Both the position numbers and the translations under genes were made by a program. Positions 1-9,838 of a stretch of 64,000 nucleotides of DNA are shown in pieces. Each line of letters starts with the position of its first letter. The first letter of the stretch is position 1. Origin of the DNA: Diploptera punctata (lineage: Eukaryota > Arthropoda > Insecta > Blattodea > Blaberidae); the NCBI GenBank assembly GCA_030220185.1, contig JASPKZ010007286.1, positions 1,364,001 through 1,428,000 on the forward strand, given 5' to 3'. Below the pieces are notes generated by a model. The model searched no databases. It was not told where the DNA came from and saw nothing but the letters and a program-made list of their open reading frames with translations.

Positions 1-300
1 TTCGACTCCGATGCTATTAGGACATCCGAGGGCTAGGGAGTCTTTCCTTTCTTCCATTTCTCCTTTTCTTTATTTTCTTTTCTTCTCCAGAAAAGCCTGA
101 CCAGAGGCTATAAGATGGCAGCCCCATCACTGGTCTTGCCTTCCTTTGGCCAGCAACCAATCGAAGGGACTATTATTATGCTTTCAAGTCTTATATGAGA
201 ATTTCCCGGAAGGATCAAAACGCTGGAGGGAAAATTTTCTATAGGATCGTAACAGGCCTTGGCCTAATACTTGGAAGGAAGAAGAAGAAGAAGGAAAGGA
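1..300 (+). repeat. Element G, LINE-tailed non-autonomous retroposon, cut by window start
   Basis: This is the 3' part of a repeat also present at 3126-3547 (minus), 31923-32295 and 55455-55878. It ends in a conserved block that reads GGCCTTGGCCTAATACTTGG followed by a GAA-rich tail. The same block ends a LINE coding fragment at 11896-12114, so element G probably borrows that LINE's machinery. The 5' end lies outside the window. Confidence 0.7.
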
Positions 301-319
301 AATAATTATAAAGAAATTA

Positions 320-412
320 AAGAAGATCTCTGGGTCGTCCTATGAAACGCTGGAGGGAAAATTTTCTATAGGATCGTAACAGGCCTTGGCCTAATACTTG
401 GAAGGAAGAAGA
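320..412 (+). mobile_element. LINE 3'-end fragment with GAA tail
   Basis: This short piece matches the end of the LINE fragment at 11896-12114, including the codons for GRPMKRWRENFL and the following 3' tail. It lies directly downstream of element G, so two copies of the same tail stand about 115 bp apart. Confidence 0.6.
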
Positions 413-420
413 AGAAATTA

Positions 421-890
421 AAAAAATTCAGGCAACAAAAAAGATTAAAAGAATACACCACCCTGCAAAAAAAAAAAAAAAAGGAAAACAATTCAAGAAA
501 ATTACTTATCATCCTGAAATACATAACAAATTTAAAAAGATTTCAAGAAATTCAATATTACATTTGCATCGATAAATAAATTTAGTCTTGGTAATCTATT
601 AATAACCAATAAGAAACTGAATACCCCAGATATTAAGAAAACTGGGATTTATCAAATTAGTAGTAAAGACTACAATAAAGTATACATAGGAAAAACAAAA
701 AGGAATTTAGACACTCGCACAAAGAAAAACTTTAGAAATATTAAAAATGGTGAAAGCTATTGCAGCACATAGTTTGTTGGAGAGTCATGAAATTGAAAAA
801 AGAGGTCAAACTTCTAAAACATTTAAAAAAACTTTTAGTATTGACAGTTTGGGAGAAGATATATATTCAGAACAAATTTAGATAAATGTA
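421..890 (+). pseudogene. Penelope-like element, GIY-YIG region (decayed)
   Basis: Broken reading frames encode the end of a Penelope-like ORF. A 'GIYQISS' start and a 'YIGKTKRNLDTRT' motif of the GIY-YIG endonuclease are visible near 645-720, followed by the 'AAHSLLESHEIEK' and 'LTVWEKIYIQ' blocks seen in better copies (21020-21687, 5854-6141). GIY-YIG is the C-terminal endonuclease that makes the target nick for these elements. Indels interrupt the frame, so this copy is dead. Confidence 0.7.
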
Positions 891-1215
891 GTGGTGCATT
901 TAGATCGATGTCACTTCCATCCTGTGCTTGGCCAAAGAACCTCCAAACAAGGTCATGCTCCGTCGGTATTTCAAAATTCATAACTCTGTTTTTGTTCTTT
1001 TGAATATAGATTTTTTCCCAAATAGTCAGCTCTTTTGTATTTTCTAATTGTTTTATAGAAAAATCTGCAGTTGCTGCTCATGTTTGGTCTGAAAAACATA
1101 ATATAAATTCAGACACTAAATTATTAAAACAATTATCAACATTAATATTGAGGTAAGATGAAGAGACTAAAAATAATTTAATTAAAATAACCTCAAAATA
1201 TCACTTCCTAAAATA
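891..1215. mobile_element. Penelope-like element, composite inverted pieces
   Basis: From about 925 to 1055 the minus strand carries a PLE C-terminal segment also seen at 27040-27140 and 49320-49450. From about 1060 the plus strand resumes PLE coding ('KSAVAAHVWSEKH' type) and runs into a terminal repeat with the TTGAGGTAAGAT motif. The head-to-head arrangement matches the hairpin PLEs elsewhere, but the arms are not mirror copies. Confidence 0.6.
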
Positions 1216-1469
1216 AAATAATAATGTAATGAATTGTTGATCTATAGTTCAGATTACCAGCTTTGAATTTTGCGGATGGTAGTAGATCTTCATACAAACC
1301 AATAAGATTTAGTTTCATTTCATGTGCAGCTAGAAAAGACCTCTCCTAATGTTCTTTCTGGAGAGATAACTTTCCCTATACGTTCATTCTGGAAGAATCT
1401 ACCACTCGAGCCTTCTGTTCAAGAGACAGGTATCCAGATTGTATCTACCCTCGCATATATAAGGAGGAA

Positions 1470-2014
1470 TATGAAGACAGTGAAATATCATATTTAAAGA
1501 GAAAAATTATACGCTCAGACCGGGACTTGAACCTGGGACCCTTGGTTTTCTAGTCCAAGTGCTCAACCATTTGAGCTACCTGAGCAAGTACCGATCTAAA
1601 CGCAAATCTTTCTCTATATACGTCGTAATTCCCGCCCATCAAATGCTTTGAAGCCTTTGCTTCTATCTTTGCAAATGGCGGCTCCTATATTAAGAAGACA
1701 TATTTGGGAATTATACATTACATTATAAATGCCAGTACAGCTATTTTCGATGTTTTTATTATTAATTTCATACATCTCAATGATGGATAAATCATATTTA
1801 AAGAGAAAAATTATACATTACATTATAAATGCCAGTACGGCTATTTTCGATGTTTTTATTATTAATTTCATACATCTCAATGATGGATAAATCATATTTA
1901 AAGAGAAAAATTATACGCTCAGACTGGGACTTGAACCTCTGAGCGTATAATTTTTCTCTTTAAATATGATTTATCCATCATTGAGATGTATGAAATTAAT
2001 AATAAAAACATCGA
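1470..2014 (-). repeat. SINE-A, tRNA-headed, with duplicated tail pieces
   Basis: On the minus strand, 1510-1590 reads as a tRNA-like head (acceptor GCTCAGG, D-arm TAGCTCA, T-arm GGTTCAAGTCCC). The SINE body includes 'GGCGGCTCC' and ends in the 'TTTATTATTAATTTCATACA' region. The tail is repeated at 1765-1915 and again inverted at 1935-2010, so this is a rearranged cluster rather than one clean copy. Confidence 0.7.
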
Positions 2015-2290
2015 ACAGTGAAATATGCTGAAACAATAAAACATCTCCCTAGAAGAACAGCAGTAGCTCTCATCAGATTGGAAATGGGCCATGACTGACT
2101 GGATGACCACCTTCGTAGAATGGGGATTGTCCTTAGAACTATGGGATGCTCCTTGTGTGGAGAAAATGTTCTCCTAAGCAAGGAACATTTGCTAAATTGC
2201 AGGCGACTTGACCCTAAGAAAAAGGACAGACATTGCAGGGCTTTATTGGGAAGCAAGAGGACTGGTGTAAACCAAGCTTCAGCCATTTGA
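2015..2290 (+). pseudogene. LINE ORF2 3'-terminal fragment (RNase H type)
   Basis: Translation gives HLPRRTAVALIRLEMGHD, a stop, then LDDHLRRMGI and a zinc-knuckle-like CxxC...H...C ending (CSLCGENVLLSKEHLLNC). It matches the region downstream of RNase H in the LINEs at 28801-29754 and 50170-51395. It is a 5'-truncated dead copy. Confidence 0.65.
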
Positions 2291-2549
2291 AAACAACAAT
2301 ATATAAGGAGGTGTGAAGTCGTGTTCTAATGGTGGATCAGCGAAGATATGGAAGGGGGACAAACAAGTAAAGGTGATAAGTGAAGCTTTAACAAGTGTGA
2401 AGAACTAGTTATAAAACCATTGTGAAAGAAGAAATTGTATAGCAGAAAATTATAAGTGTGTAAACAATACAATATTGTGATGTAAAATGAAGAAAAATTT
2501 TTAATTTAGCGTAAACATTTGTGAAGTTAATTTAAAGAAACTTGAATGT

Positions 2550-2672
2550 TGTTTATTTTTTATTATTTCACTCACCTCATACTTCATAATGAAGTATGAG
2601 GTGAGTGAAATAATAAAAAATAAACAATATTAAAGAACCTCATAGTGTTATTTCCTATCTACATAACTTAAT
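2550..2672. mobile_element. Minimal Penelope-like hairpin insertion (123 bp)
   Basis: Two inverted arms meet at about 2588 around the motif pair CTCACCTCATACTTCAT / ATGAAGTATGAGGTGAG. The right arm continues into the tail CCTCATAGTGTTATTTCC. The insert is flanked by a 12 bp direct repeat AAACTTGAATGT at 2538-2549 and 2673-2684. It therefore integrated as a hairpin unit with no coding sequence left. Confidence 0.85.
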
Positions 2673-2689
2673 AAACTTGAATGTACCTA

Positions 2690-2984
2690 GACACAGCTAC
2701 CTGCATGACAATAATAATAATAACTAATAACAAATATGATTGAGATAAAAATTAAAAAATGTGATATTCAAGAGTACTTATTATTATTAATAATTGAATG
2801 CTAGCAATTCATACCAGAACTCCATTGGTAGATCACCTAATGCATCTTCAATTTGTATTGGCAAATTTCGGTAATGACAGTATTAATGTAATGGTATTAT
2901 TTAAAAACAGCACTAATGCTAAGCAGAGAAATTGATTAAATCCATGATAACATGGCATCGAAAAGCACTTGGTGAATAATTTCA
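2690..2984. other. AT-rich DNA, nothing recognised
   Basis: I see only short ATT/AAT-rich runs and no coding or repeat signature. Confidence 0.5.
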
Positions 2985-3830
2985 CTAAATCCAAAAGGTC
3001 CTGGGTTCAAGCCCCAGTTTGAGCGTATAATTTTTCTCTTCAAATATGATTTATTCATCATTGAGATGTATGAAATGAATAATAAAAACATCGAAAATAG
3101 CCGTACTGGCATTTATAATTTAATGTCTTCTTCTTCTTCTTCCTTCCAAGTATTAGGCAAAGACCTGTTACGATCCTATAGAAAATTTTCCGATCCTTCC
3201 GGGAAATTCTCGTATAAGACTTGAAAGCATAATAATAGTCCCTTCAATAGGTTGCTGGCCAAAGGAAGGCAAGACCAGTGATGCGGCTGCCATCTTATAG
3301 CCTCTGGTCAGGCTTTTCTGGAGAAGAAAAGAAAATAAAGGAAAGAAGAAATGGAAGAAAGGAAAGACTCCCTAGCCCTCGGATGCCCTAATAGCATTGG
3401 GGTCGAAAAAAAACAAGAGTTAACCCAGAGAGGTTAGATAGTAAAGTTAAAAGAGTGCAAAACACAAGTAAGTGGAAGAAATGTTTTGCTCAGCTTGGGC
3501 ACCTTGTGGTCGCCATCCACATATATCCTAGATGAGGACCCCTGAGGTTTATAATGTAATGTAAAATTCCCAAATAAATGTCTTCTTAATAAAGAAGCCA
3601 TAATTTGCAAGATAAAAACAAAGGTTTCATAGCATTTGGTGCACAGGAATTAACAGCATATATAAGAGAAAAATTTGCGTTTAGATTGGAATTTGTTCAG
3701 TTAGCTCAGTAGGTAGAGTATTGGCCTAGAAAGCCAAAAGTCCTGGGTTCAAGCCCCAATCTGAGCATATAATTTTTCTCTTCAGATATGATTTATCCAT
3801 CATTGAGATGTATGAAATGAATAATAAAAA
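2985..3830 (+). repeat. SINE-A copies interrupted by element G
   Basis: A partial SINE-A head (B box GGTTCAAGCCC near 3006) starts the region. Element G is inserted at 3126-3547, flanked by an imperfect 14 bp duplication (TTTATAATTTAATG at 3112-3125, TTTATAATGTAATG at 3548-3561). The SINE body resumes, and a second head lies at about 3696-3766. Confidence 0.65.
3126..3547 (-). mobile_element. Element G, near full length
   Basis: On the minus strand this runs from CCTCAGGGGTCCTCATC to the CTTGGAAGGAAG-(GAA)n tail, the same limits as the TSD-bounded copy at 55455-55878. It lies inside SINE-A between near-identical 14 bp flanks. There is no open reading frame and no obvious tRNA-type promoter. 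It looks LINE-mobilised through the shared tail. Confidence 0.75.
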
Positions 3831-3837
3831 CATTTCT

Positions 3838-4020
3838 GACTACTGTTCTTGAGGTTCCGGGTTTGATTCCTGGTCAAATCATAGAAATTTTTCCTTAAAG
3901 GGAATTATTCCTGTGGTTGCCCATGGTCTGGAATTTAGGTTAAGTTTAGGTTAAGAACTCTCCTGGTGCTTCATTATCATTTATCACCCATCATATCATC
4001 AGGATAACGTAACTCCTTCT
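3838..4020 (+). repeat. Possible further SINE (weak B box)
   Basis: The motif GGTTCCGGGTTTGATTCCTGG near 3850 resembles a tRNA B box, and the body includes 'TTTTTCCTTAAAGGG' and 'GTGGTTGCCCATGG'. A distant relative may lie at 22030-22150. Support is weak. Confidence 0.35.
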
Positions 4021-4712
4021 AGGTGCCCCAACTTCAGAAGTGAGTTACAATTAAGCCAGTGCCACTTCCTCACCTGATGTTCCTTCTTCTTGATTTCAAT
4101 GCTTGACCACATACTGCAAACCAAACTTAATGTCAAATGACATGGTATCATTGGGAGCTCCTTCAGCACACACCTTACAGTCTTGATTTGGTACCTACAA
4201 TGCAGCCACTGATTCTCCGGCCTTGACGTTTTGACAACAGTGTTGCTGATATGGATATTGAGTGCGAGTGGCCGCTTTATGTATGTGGTTAGCAGACATA
4301 CAGCTGACAACATCTCAGCATTTTCAAACCTTACTAGCACGCTTTAGCTGCGTCAAGGCTAGTGATTGGTTGAGGCAAACGTTCACCCTCACTACAACCA
4401 TTTTCTTATTGGCAGTAGAGGGCGAGTTCTCCCTTTACCCCTTGTGCAACCTAAACTTCAGAGCCGGAGAATTGGCGGTTCGGGTATGGTCATCTACTTC
4501 GTCAAAGGAATTTTCAAGACACTGTTTTCAGGACAATGGATAGGTTAAACAACAGTGTGACATTTTTTTTTGTACAGGTAGACCCATAACTTTGTGGAAG
4601 AGGGCATTCAGAAGTTGGTACACAGGTGGGATAAATGCCTCAACATCAAAGATGGTTGTTTGATGAAATAGGTCATGAATTGAGTGAAAAGATTTGTAAA
4701 GTTGGTTGGTTG
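4021..4712. other. No recognised feature
   Basis: Short antisense-overlapping open frames at 3999-4543 show no family motif and no splice context. I do not call a gene here. Confidence 0.5.
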
Positions 4713-4850
4713 GTATCTAATGTCGAGCACTTGATAATGAAATCATTCGCTCTCTTGCACTCCAATATTTAGCAGAAAGGCTGGTCTCTTCTACAAAAGC
4801 TGGACAACGGAGGAGATGGTTTCTTTCCATATCTTCATTTAAATATTCTT
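4713..4850 (-). mobile_element. 3' end of RNase-H LINE
   Basis: This is nearly identical to 28795-28930, the 3' end of the minus-strand LINE there, including the ARERMISLS-type C-terminal codons. It is a short 5'-truncated insertion. Confidence 0.75.
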
Positions 4851-4914
4851 TTTCCAAGGCTTCATGTTTGTATTGGAGTACAATAAACTAGTTGTAACCG
4901 TTTAGTAGTAGGCA

Positions 4915-5110
4915 CCACATGTGGTGGTTACGTCACCCATTGAGAGAAAGTAGGTATAGGAAGGAAGGAGAAATGAACCCCTAGGCCTCGAGTACTCTAA
5001 TACCATCAGGGTCGAAAGAAACAAGAAGTCAGTCAAGGGGAGACTGGATAGAAAAGTTGAAAGAGGGAATTGGTATGGGGAGGAGAAGTAATACCAATTC
5101 GGTCAAAAAA
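4915..5110 (-). repeat. Diverged relative of element G (5' part)
   Basis: The layout 'CTAGGCCTCGAG...CATCAGGGTCGAAAGAAACAAGAAG...GATAGAAAAGTTGAAAGAG' parallels the 5' half of element G at 3380-3470 with many changes. It is either an older copy or a sister family. Confidence 0.4.
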
Positions 5111-5853
5111 AGAAAAACTCACCAAGCTGACCAGTGCTTGTTGGTGAGTAGCCCTTCCCTTTCGTTCATCATGCATAAGCATGATTACTAACAGCTGCAC
5201 CACGAGAAGGTGAGGGATTGGACACTAGGTTACTGTCCAGGTCGGTTCCTTTAAGCCTTTGATGGAAGGAATTAAAGGGTCTCCTCTCTGTTAAAAACAG
5301 TAGCCTTTCCGCAGCCAGATTTGTAAAGTAGATGAGTAACTTAATAACAATAAAGTACACAGTAAATGGAAACTTATATACTGAACACCCCTTGTAGTTT
5401 GAAATACTTGTTTTGCATTACTAACAACCTACTTGGACAGATATGTTGTTGATTTAATTCCATCGGTATTGTGGATTCAGTAATTTTTTAATTCTTTGAG
5501 TAGAGGTAAAGAAAATGAAAATATTTTGTATTTAAATTAATATTGGGAAGTAAACATTATGAGGTTATATCATTAATAGTGAGTGGAGAACATATTTTTA
5601 ATGACTCATCTCATATAATTTCAAATTTCTTTGATACCAGCGGTTTCAGACAATATCTTGTCCCTCTTCAGTCATGGCTTCCACTGATGTTGATTTCTCT
5701 AAGGACATCACCTCTTGTGCTGCCATCTTTCGTTGGGATTATAAACTTTGTAATTAAATTTTTATCCACCGGAATATCGAAATTCATAGATCGATATTTA
5801 TTCTTCTGAATGAATATCTTTTCCCAAATTGTCAATTCCAACGTTTTATCCAA

Positions 5854-6141
5854 TTGTTTGCTGCACATAGTTTGCTAGAACATCATAAAATTGAAAAAGA
5901 GGCAAAACTTTTGAAACAATTGGATAAACCGTTGGAATTGACAATTTGGGAAAAGATATTCATTCAGAAGAATAAATATCGATCTATGAATTTCGATATT
6001 CCGGTGGATAAAAATTTAATTACAAAGTTTATAATCCCAACGAAAGATGGCAGCACAAGAGGTGATTTCCTTAGAGAAATCAACGACGACAGAATTTCAT
6101 CAGTGGAAGCTATGACTGAAGAGGGACAAGATATTGTCTGA
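5854..6141 (+). pseudogene. PLE ORF C-terminus (after GIY-YIG)
   Basis: The 95-residue frame covers the end of a Penelope-like ORF. 'AAHSLLEHHKIEKEAK' is the last part of the GIY-YIG domain; then come 'LTIWEKIFIQKNKYRSMNFD' and the tail 'EAMTEEGQDIV'. The final codons and TGA stop (6139-6141) lie inside the hammerhead-like motif at 6113-6155. The 5' part, with reverse transcriptase, is missing, so the element cannot move by itself. Confidence 0.8.
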
Positions 6142-6155
6142 AACTGCCGGTATCA
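6113..6155 (+). ncRNA. Hammerhead-ribozyme-like motif (PLE)
   Basis: The core CTGAAGA (6116-6122) is followed by one unpaired base, stem II GGACAA/TTGTCT closing on GATA, then GAA and a short stem III (ACTGCCGGT), with A at the expected cleavage position. Stem I is TGA/TCA. The stop codon of the PLE ORF supplies the GA of the GAAA box. Confidence 0.6.
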
Positions 6156-6213
6156 AAGAAATTTGAAATTATATGAGGTGAGTTGTTAAAAATATGTTCT
6201 CCAATCGCTATTA

Positions 6214-6780
6214 ATATTTTATATTTATATATATTTGTGATTAATTTTATAATTCCTTTTATAATTATTCATTGGAATTGGTATGCACTTAGGTATTGCA
6301 TTTTCCTTTCTTGAATTTATTTATCTTTGTAGATTTGTTTGTTGCATTAATGTTTATAATAATTTGTTTTTCTAGGAATGTGTGTATTATTTATTGTTGT
6401 AATTGAAGTAACATTCACAATTTTATTTGTAATGCAATTCAATTTTTTTTTATTTTAAAACATGACATGTGAAATGAAACAATAAAATTCTTGCAATTTT
6501 ATTTGTTTATTTTATGTATTCCATTTAAAATCAGCCAAGCTTTGAATATACATTCTTATTAAATTTTGGGAAGCTAAAAGGAAAACAGCTTTATTGTCAA
6601 ATCCTGATTATTAGATACATGCATTATATGTATTCCTGAGTGTGATGAATACAGTTATAAGTGCTTTTATTTTTTATCTCTTACAAATTGATTGTTACAA
6701 TGCTCTAAAATTATCATAAGTTCGAAAGAACTAGCACTTTGCAACTGTTTAGTTCAAGAATAACAAATTGCACAAATTTG
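6214..6780. other. AT-rich non-coding DNA
   Basis: Long T-rich and A-rich runs and no repeat signature I recognise. It may be intron upstream of the first visible PRDM10 exon. Confidence 0.5.
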
Positions 6781-6937
6781 ATTGAAAGTTTATGTTGAGT
6801 TGTATTTGACTTCATAACTCCCTCGCAGACTCGAGCCTGTGAGGGAGTGAAGAAGTATGGGGTGAGTCAAATACAACTCCACATAATGTTGAGTGATTCC
6901 GGGTTATGTGGCCGTGGTCCATAGTTGGTGTTGATAC

Positions 6938-6980
6938 CAGACATTTCGCCCTCAACTGCGGAGGGCATCTTCAGTTGCGA
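6938..6980 (-). ncRNA. Hammerhead-ribozyme-like motif, left arm
   Basis: On the minus strand the core CTGAAGA-T, stem II GCCCTC/GAGGGC and GAAA box are intact. Stem III reads ATGT instead of the self-complementary ACGT in the right arm, a difference that weakens pairing. Confidence 0.55.
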
Positions 6981-7429
6981 GTGCTTCCTGGTCGGAAGAT
7001 CTACTTAGAGTGAGCACTGTGGACGTTGTATTAGTGGTGGGTGCAGGGTGAGTGGGCGTGGCTCTTGCTGATTGGCTAATGGTCGTCTCCTTGTTGTCCC
7101 TGGTGTTAATGCATTTATTTTCTAGTGTATGATACCAGGCCTTAGCCAGTTTGATACCTTCCTCTTTTCTGTTGATATTTCCCTTATGCTTGTATATTTC
7201 TATAGCCTCTCGGTATAATCTAGGGAAATAGTAGGAAGTTGTGGCTAAAACTTGTGTATCGTCGAATAGAATCTGGTGTCCATTCATAATGGCATGTTCT
7301 GCTACAGCTGATTTATCCATTTCTCCTTGTCTGCAGTTTCTTTTATGTTCTGATAAACGGGTGGCTATACTTCTTTTCGTGGTCCCTATATATGATTTAC
7401 CACACGAACAAGGAAGTCGATATACGTCG

Positions 7430-7894
7430 TGTGGTAAATCATATATAGGGACCACGAAAAGAAGTATAGCCACCCGTTTATCAGAACATAAAAGAAACTG
7501 CAGACAAGGAGAAATGGATAAATCAGCTGTAGCAGAACATGCCATTATGAATGGACACCAGATTCTATTCGACGATACACAAGTTTTAGCCATAACTTCC
7601 TACTATTTCCCTAGATTATACCGAGAGGCTATAGAAATATACAAGCATAAGGGAAATATCAACAGAAAAGAGGAAGGTATCAAACTGGCTAAGGCCCGGT
7701 ATCATACACTAGAAAATAAATGCATTAACACTAGGGACAACAAGGAGACGACCATTAGCCAATCAGCAAGAGCCATGCCCACTCACCCTGCACCCACCAC
7801 TAATACAACGTCCGCAGTGCTCACTCTAAGTAGATCTTCCGACCAGGAAACACGCCTAGAAGCACTCGCCACTGAAGATGCCCTCCGCAGTTGA
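7430..7894 (+). pseudogene. PLE GIY-YIG endonuclease C-terminal region
   Basis: The open frame reads CGKSYIGTTKRSIATRLSEH (GIY-YIG second half with the catalytic-type Arg), then 'DKSAVAEHAIMNGH', 'YYFPRLYREAIEIYKHKGNI' and a Ser/Thr/Pro-rich tail ending 'LEALATEDALRS'. The sequence upstream of the YIG motif is the opposite arm, so the domain's N-terminal half is absent. The last codons overlap the hammerhead motif. The minus arm encodes the same protein end at 6952-7400. Confidence 0.8.
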
Positions 7895-7910
7895 GGGCGA
7901 AACGTCTGGT
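7868..7910 (+). ncRNA. Hammerhead-ribozyme-like motif, right arm
   Basis: Stem I GCCA/TGGT encloses core CTGAAGA (7872-7878), one bulged T, a 6 bp stem II GCCCTC/GAGGGC with loop CGCAGTT, then GAA, stem III ACGT and cleavage-position C (triplet GTC). Stem III has no loop, so it can only pair between two copies, as proposed for the short-stem-III ribozymes of Penelope-like elements. Confidence 0.65.
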
Positions 7911-8124
7911 ATCAACACCAACTATGAACCACGGCCACATAACCCGGAATCACTCAACATTATGATTACCGGCCGTGAAAGCCTGCATTCAACAACTCAA
8001 CATAAATTAAAATAAACCTCATAGTGTTATTTCCCACCTACATAACTTAATTGAAAGTATTTATATAGGTCGTATAATGCATTATAAGGGTGCTGTTATA
8101 ATTAGGATATTATGATCGTGTTGT

Positions 8125-8520
8125 GTGATCAAAATATTACCAATACAGGAAATATTAAATTACCATTGGAAAGGCAATTATTCAAATTACAACAATGGAA
8201 TAAAACAAAACAGTGTAGAACTTACATTGTTAGTCAAAATGGTATTAAATATGCAACAGCAAATTACAATTGCTGCATGGGCAATAACGTATGCTAATGA
8301 TTGTGAGGCCGTAAGACGGTCAAGATGTGAGTTTAACGTAGCATTGCAGCCGTGACTGTGGGGAAGTGGAGAAAATGACTGCTGGAAACAGGAAGGATGC
8401 AGAAAATCAAACCTCCTGGAAGGCCTCGCATTAGCACGGATGCAGAAACAACGAAGATAATTGTGGAGGCATTCGATGCTAGCCCACAAAAATCAACCTG
8501 CCAAGCTGCACATGAGCAGT
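8125..8520 (+). pseudogene. Mariner-like transposase N-terminal remnant (DUF4817-like)
   Basis: Across frame shifts the plus strand reads 'TIAAWAITYANDCEAVRRS' then 'GRPRISTDAETTKIIVEAFD' and 'SPQKSTCQAAHEQ'. This is the order of the helix-turn-helix region common in insect mariner-related transposases (GRPR..., SP-KST-RA). No catalytic domain follows. The assignment rests on these motifs only. Confidence 0.5.
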
Positions 8521-8644
8521 GACTTGTTTTGTTTTGTTCTATTGTTGTAATTTGAAGGATTCCCTTTCCAATGATAACATCATATTTCCTTTAATAATAA
8601 CATTTTCGTCACAAAATGTGATCAAACGTATAGCCATATTTCTG

Positions 8645-8745
8645 AATCATTCTGTACAGAAGAACAAGGAGAAAATTATGAACTTTGAAATTCCCGGAGA
8701 AAAGAGCCTCATTACCAAGTTCTTTGGAACACAGATCCGGGGCCG
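8645..8745 (+). pseudogene. PLE ORF fragment
   Basis: The frame 'VQKNKEKIMNFEIPGEKSLI' matches the post-GIY-YIG block of the PLE copies (compare 21500-21560 and 38020-38070). It is a short orphan piece next to a SINE-C. Confidence 0.6.
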
Positions 8746-8776
8746 ACAACTTGAAGAAAAGAAAAAAAAAACAGTT

Positions 8777-9155
8777 TGTATGTTTTCCCTTTACAGAGAT
8801 TTAGGCGCTCTCCCCCTACAGGGAAGAATTTGAACCATACTAATTTAGTTACACTTGTTTTTGTATAAATGTCATTTGAGTGGTCCGTGGTCAGTGTTCT
8901 GCCTCATACTGACTTCTAGGAAACCAAGGTAGTACTAGGATGGGAAAATTCGGTAAATTTTGCTTAGAGGCCTCTTCATTCATGAACGAGCCTGAAAATC
9001 TTCAGACTCGGGACCTACGGCTTAAAGTCCCTCCCGGAGGACTTGCTCCTTGGATTTTTCCGTCCTAAAGAATCCATCCACCCCGGCGAGGTTTGAACCC
9101 GCGACCCTCGGGACTAGAGGCAAGGAGCATAACCACTAGTCCACCGCGGCCGATA
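8777..9155 (-). repeat. SINE-C, near full length
   Basis: On the minus strand it starts CCGCGGTGGACTAGTGGTTA, carries a tRNA-type B box (GGGTTCAAACC) and ends at TACAGGGAAGAATTTGAACC and following bases. Copies lie at 17027-17455 and 33091-33498. Confidence 0.8.
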
Positions 9156-9392
9156 TGTTAAAAAAAATACAAACTCAATTATTAAATTAATATGGTTACT
9201 TCTCTGGTGAATTGCGTAAATGAAGTAAGGACGTATGTAACTGATGCTCTGGAGTTAACAATAAGGTTATTCTCCTTCTTGCTTCCCATTACTTGATAAT
9301 TTTGAAGAGTACACAATTTGTTGTAAAGGAACAAACTGATGATTTTTGGATTTGTACGAATTAAATTATGAAGGTTTTCTTGTGTGTGACAG
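9156..9392. other. Intron 3' end before first visible PRDM10-like exon
   Basis: Unique-looking DNA ending in the acceptor TTTTCTTGTGTGTGACAG at 9375-9392. Confidence 0.6.
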
Positions 9393-9561
9393 GCATTCAG
9401 ATCACCGTGAATTCCTGTGTGCCAACTGTGGTAAACAGTTCAAACGAAAAGATAAGCTAAAAGAGCATATGAAACGAATGCATTCAGCCGAACGTGAGTT
9501 GCGACTGGCCTTGAAACCTCATCGTACCCCTACCGCCAAGAAGTTCATGCCTAAGGTACAG
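9393..9561 (+). CDS. PRDM10: PRDM10-like exon: C2H2 zinc finger ([14 protein letters not shown])
   Basis: This exon opens in codon phase 2 after TGTGTGACAG. It encodes [20 protein letters not shown] and [10 protein letters not shown], a C2H2 finger (C-X2-C...H-X4-H), then a basic linker ending KKFMPK(VQ). PRDM10 is a nuclear zinc-finger regulator with a PR domain and a C2H2 array; the PR domain and earlier fingers lie upstream of the window. The donor is either CAG|GTAAAG after 9561 or AAG|GTACAG after 9555. The second keeps the linker length I recall for vertebrate PRDM10, the first has the better consensus. Both preserve phase 0. Identification is by motif order and recalled family sequence. 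Confidence 0.85.
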
Positions 9562-9838
9562 GTAAAGTTATCCTGCACACTGAGTTTGTTTATTTTCTTA
9601 TTTTAGCAAATAATTACACTATATAAAATACATTAATGTGTTGTCATGTTTTGTATTTCTAACTTAACTAGTTTAAGTCAATGTTCAATGTAGTCCTTTT
9701 AAGTGTTATTTTTTATAAAATTATTTTTCAATATTTAAATTAAAATTCTTTATACTTCACGTCATGTCAAGTCATCTAATTAAACCGGTTCTAAAACCTA
9801 TGTGGTTTCATCTTAAGCAATATATTGACCAATTATAT
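9562..9838. other. Intron DNA, nothing recognised
   Basis: AT-rich, no repeat family identified. Confidence 0.5.

Larger units (their letters stand above)
5535..6213. mobile_element. Penelope-like hairpin element
   Basis: The left arm (about 5560-5855, minus) and right arm (about 5920-6213, plus) are inverted copies of a PLE 3' end. Between them lies a short asymmetrical coding piece (5854-5920). An imperfect 14 bp flank repeat (5521-5534 and 6214-6227, one mismatch) suggests a single insertion. Each arm ends with a hammerhead-like motif and a GAGGTGAGT-type terminal sequence. Confidence 0.8.
6887..7991. mobile_element. Nested PLE: 1.1 kb near-perfect palindrome
   Basis: The arms 6888-7409 (minus) and 7429-7965 (plus) are inverted copies around a spacer of about 19 bp near 7419. 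The flanks are ACAACTCCACATAA (6873-6886) and ACAACTCAACATAA (7992-8005), a 14 bp duplication with one mismatch. Each arm encodes the end of a PLE ORF and a hammerhead-like motif. The extra 25 bases on the right (ATTACCGGCCGTGAAAGCC region) form the usual one-sided tail. Confidence 0.85.
6790..8049. mobile_element. Outer Penelope-like hairpin carrying a nested PLE
   Basis: The outer element starts near TTATGTTGAGTTGTATTTG and ends with AAACCTCATAGTGTTATTTCC, inside a 9 bp flank repeat ATTGAAAGT (6781-6789 and 8050-8058). Its own small palindrome lies at about 6795-6880. A second PLE hairpin is nested at 6887-7991. Confidence 0.7.

Noticed and set aside
3999..4543. Overlapping antisense ORFs as host genes
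   Set aside because: No motif, no splice context, and both frames are short; ordinary chance frames.
6952..7593. A single intact 213-codon gene
   Set aside because: The first third is the antisense of the opposite palindrome arm; only the part from about CGKSYIG onward is PLE coding.
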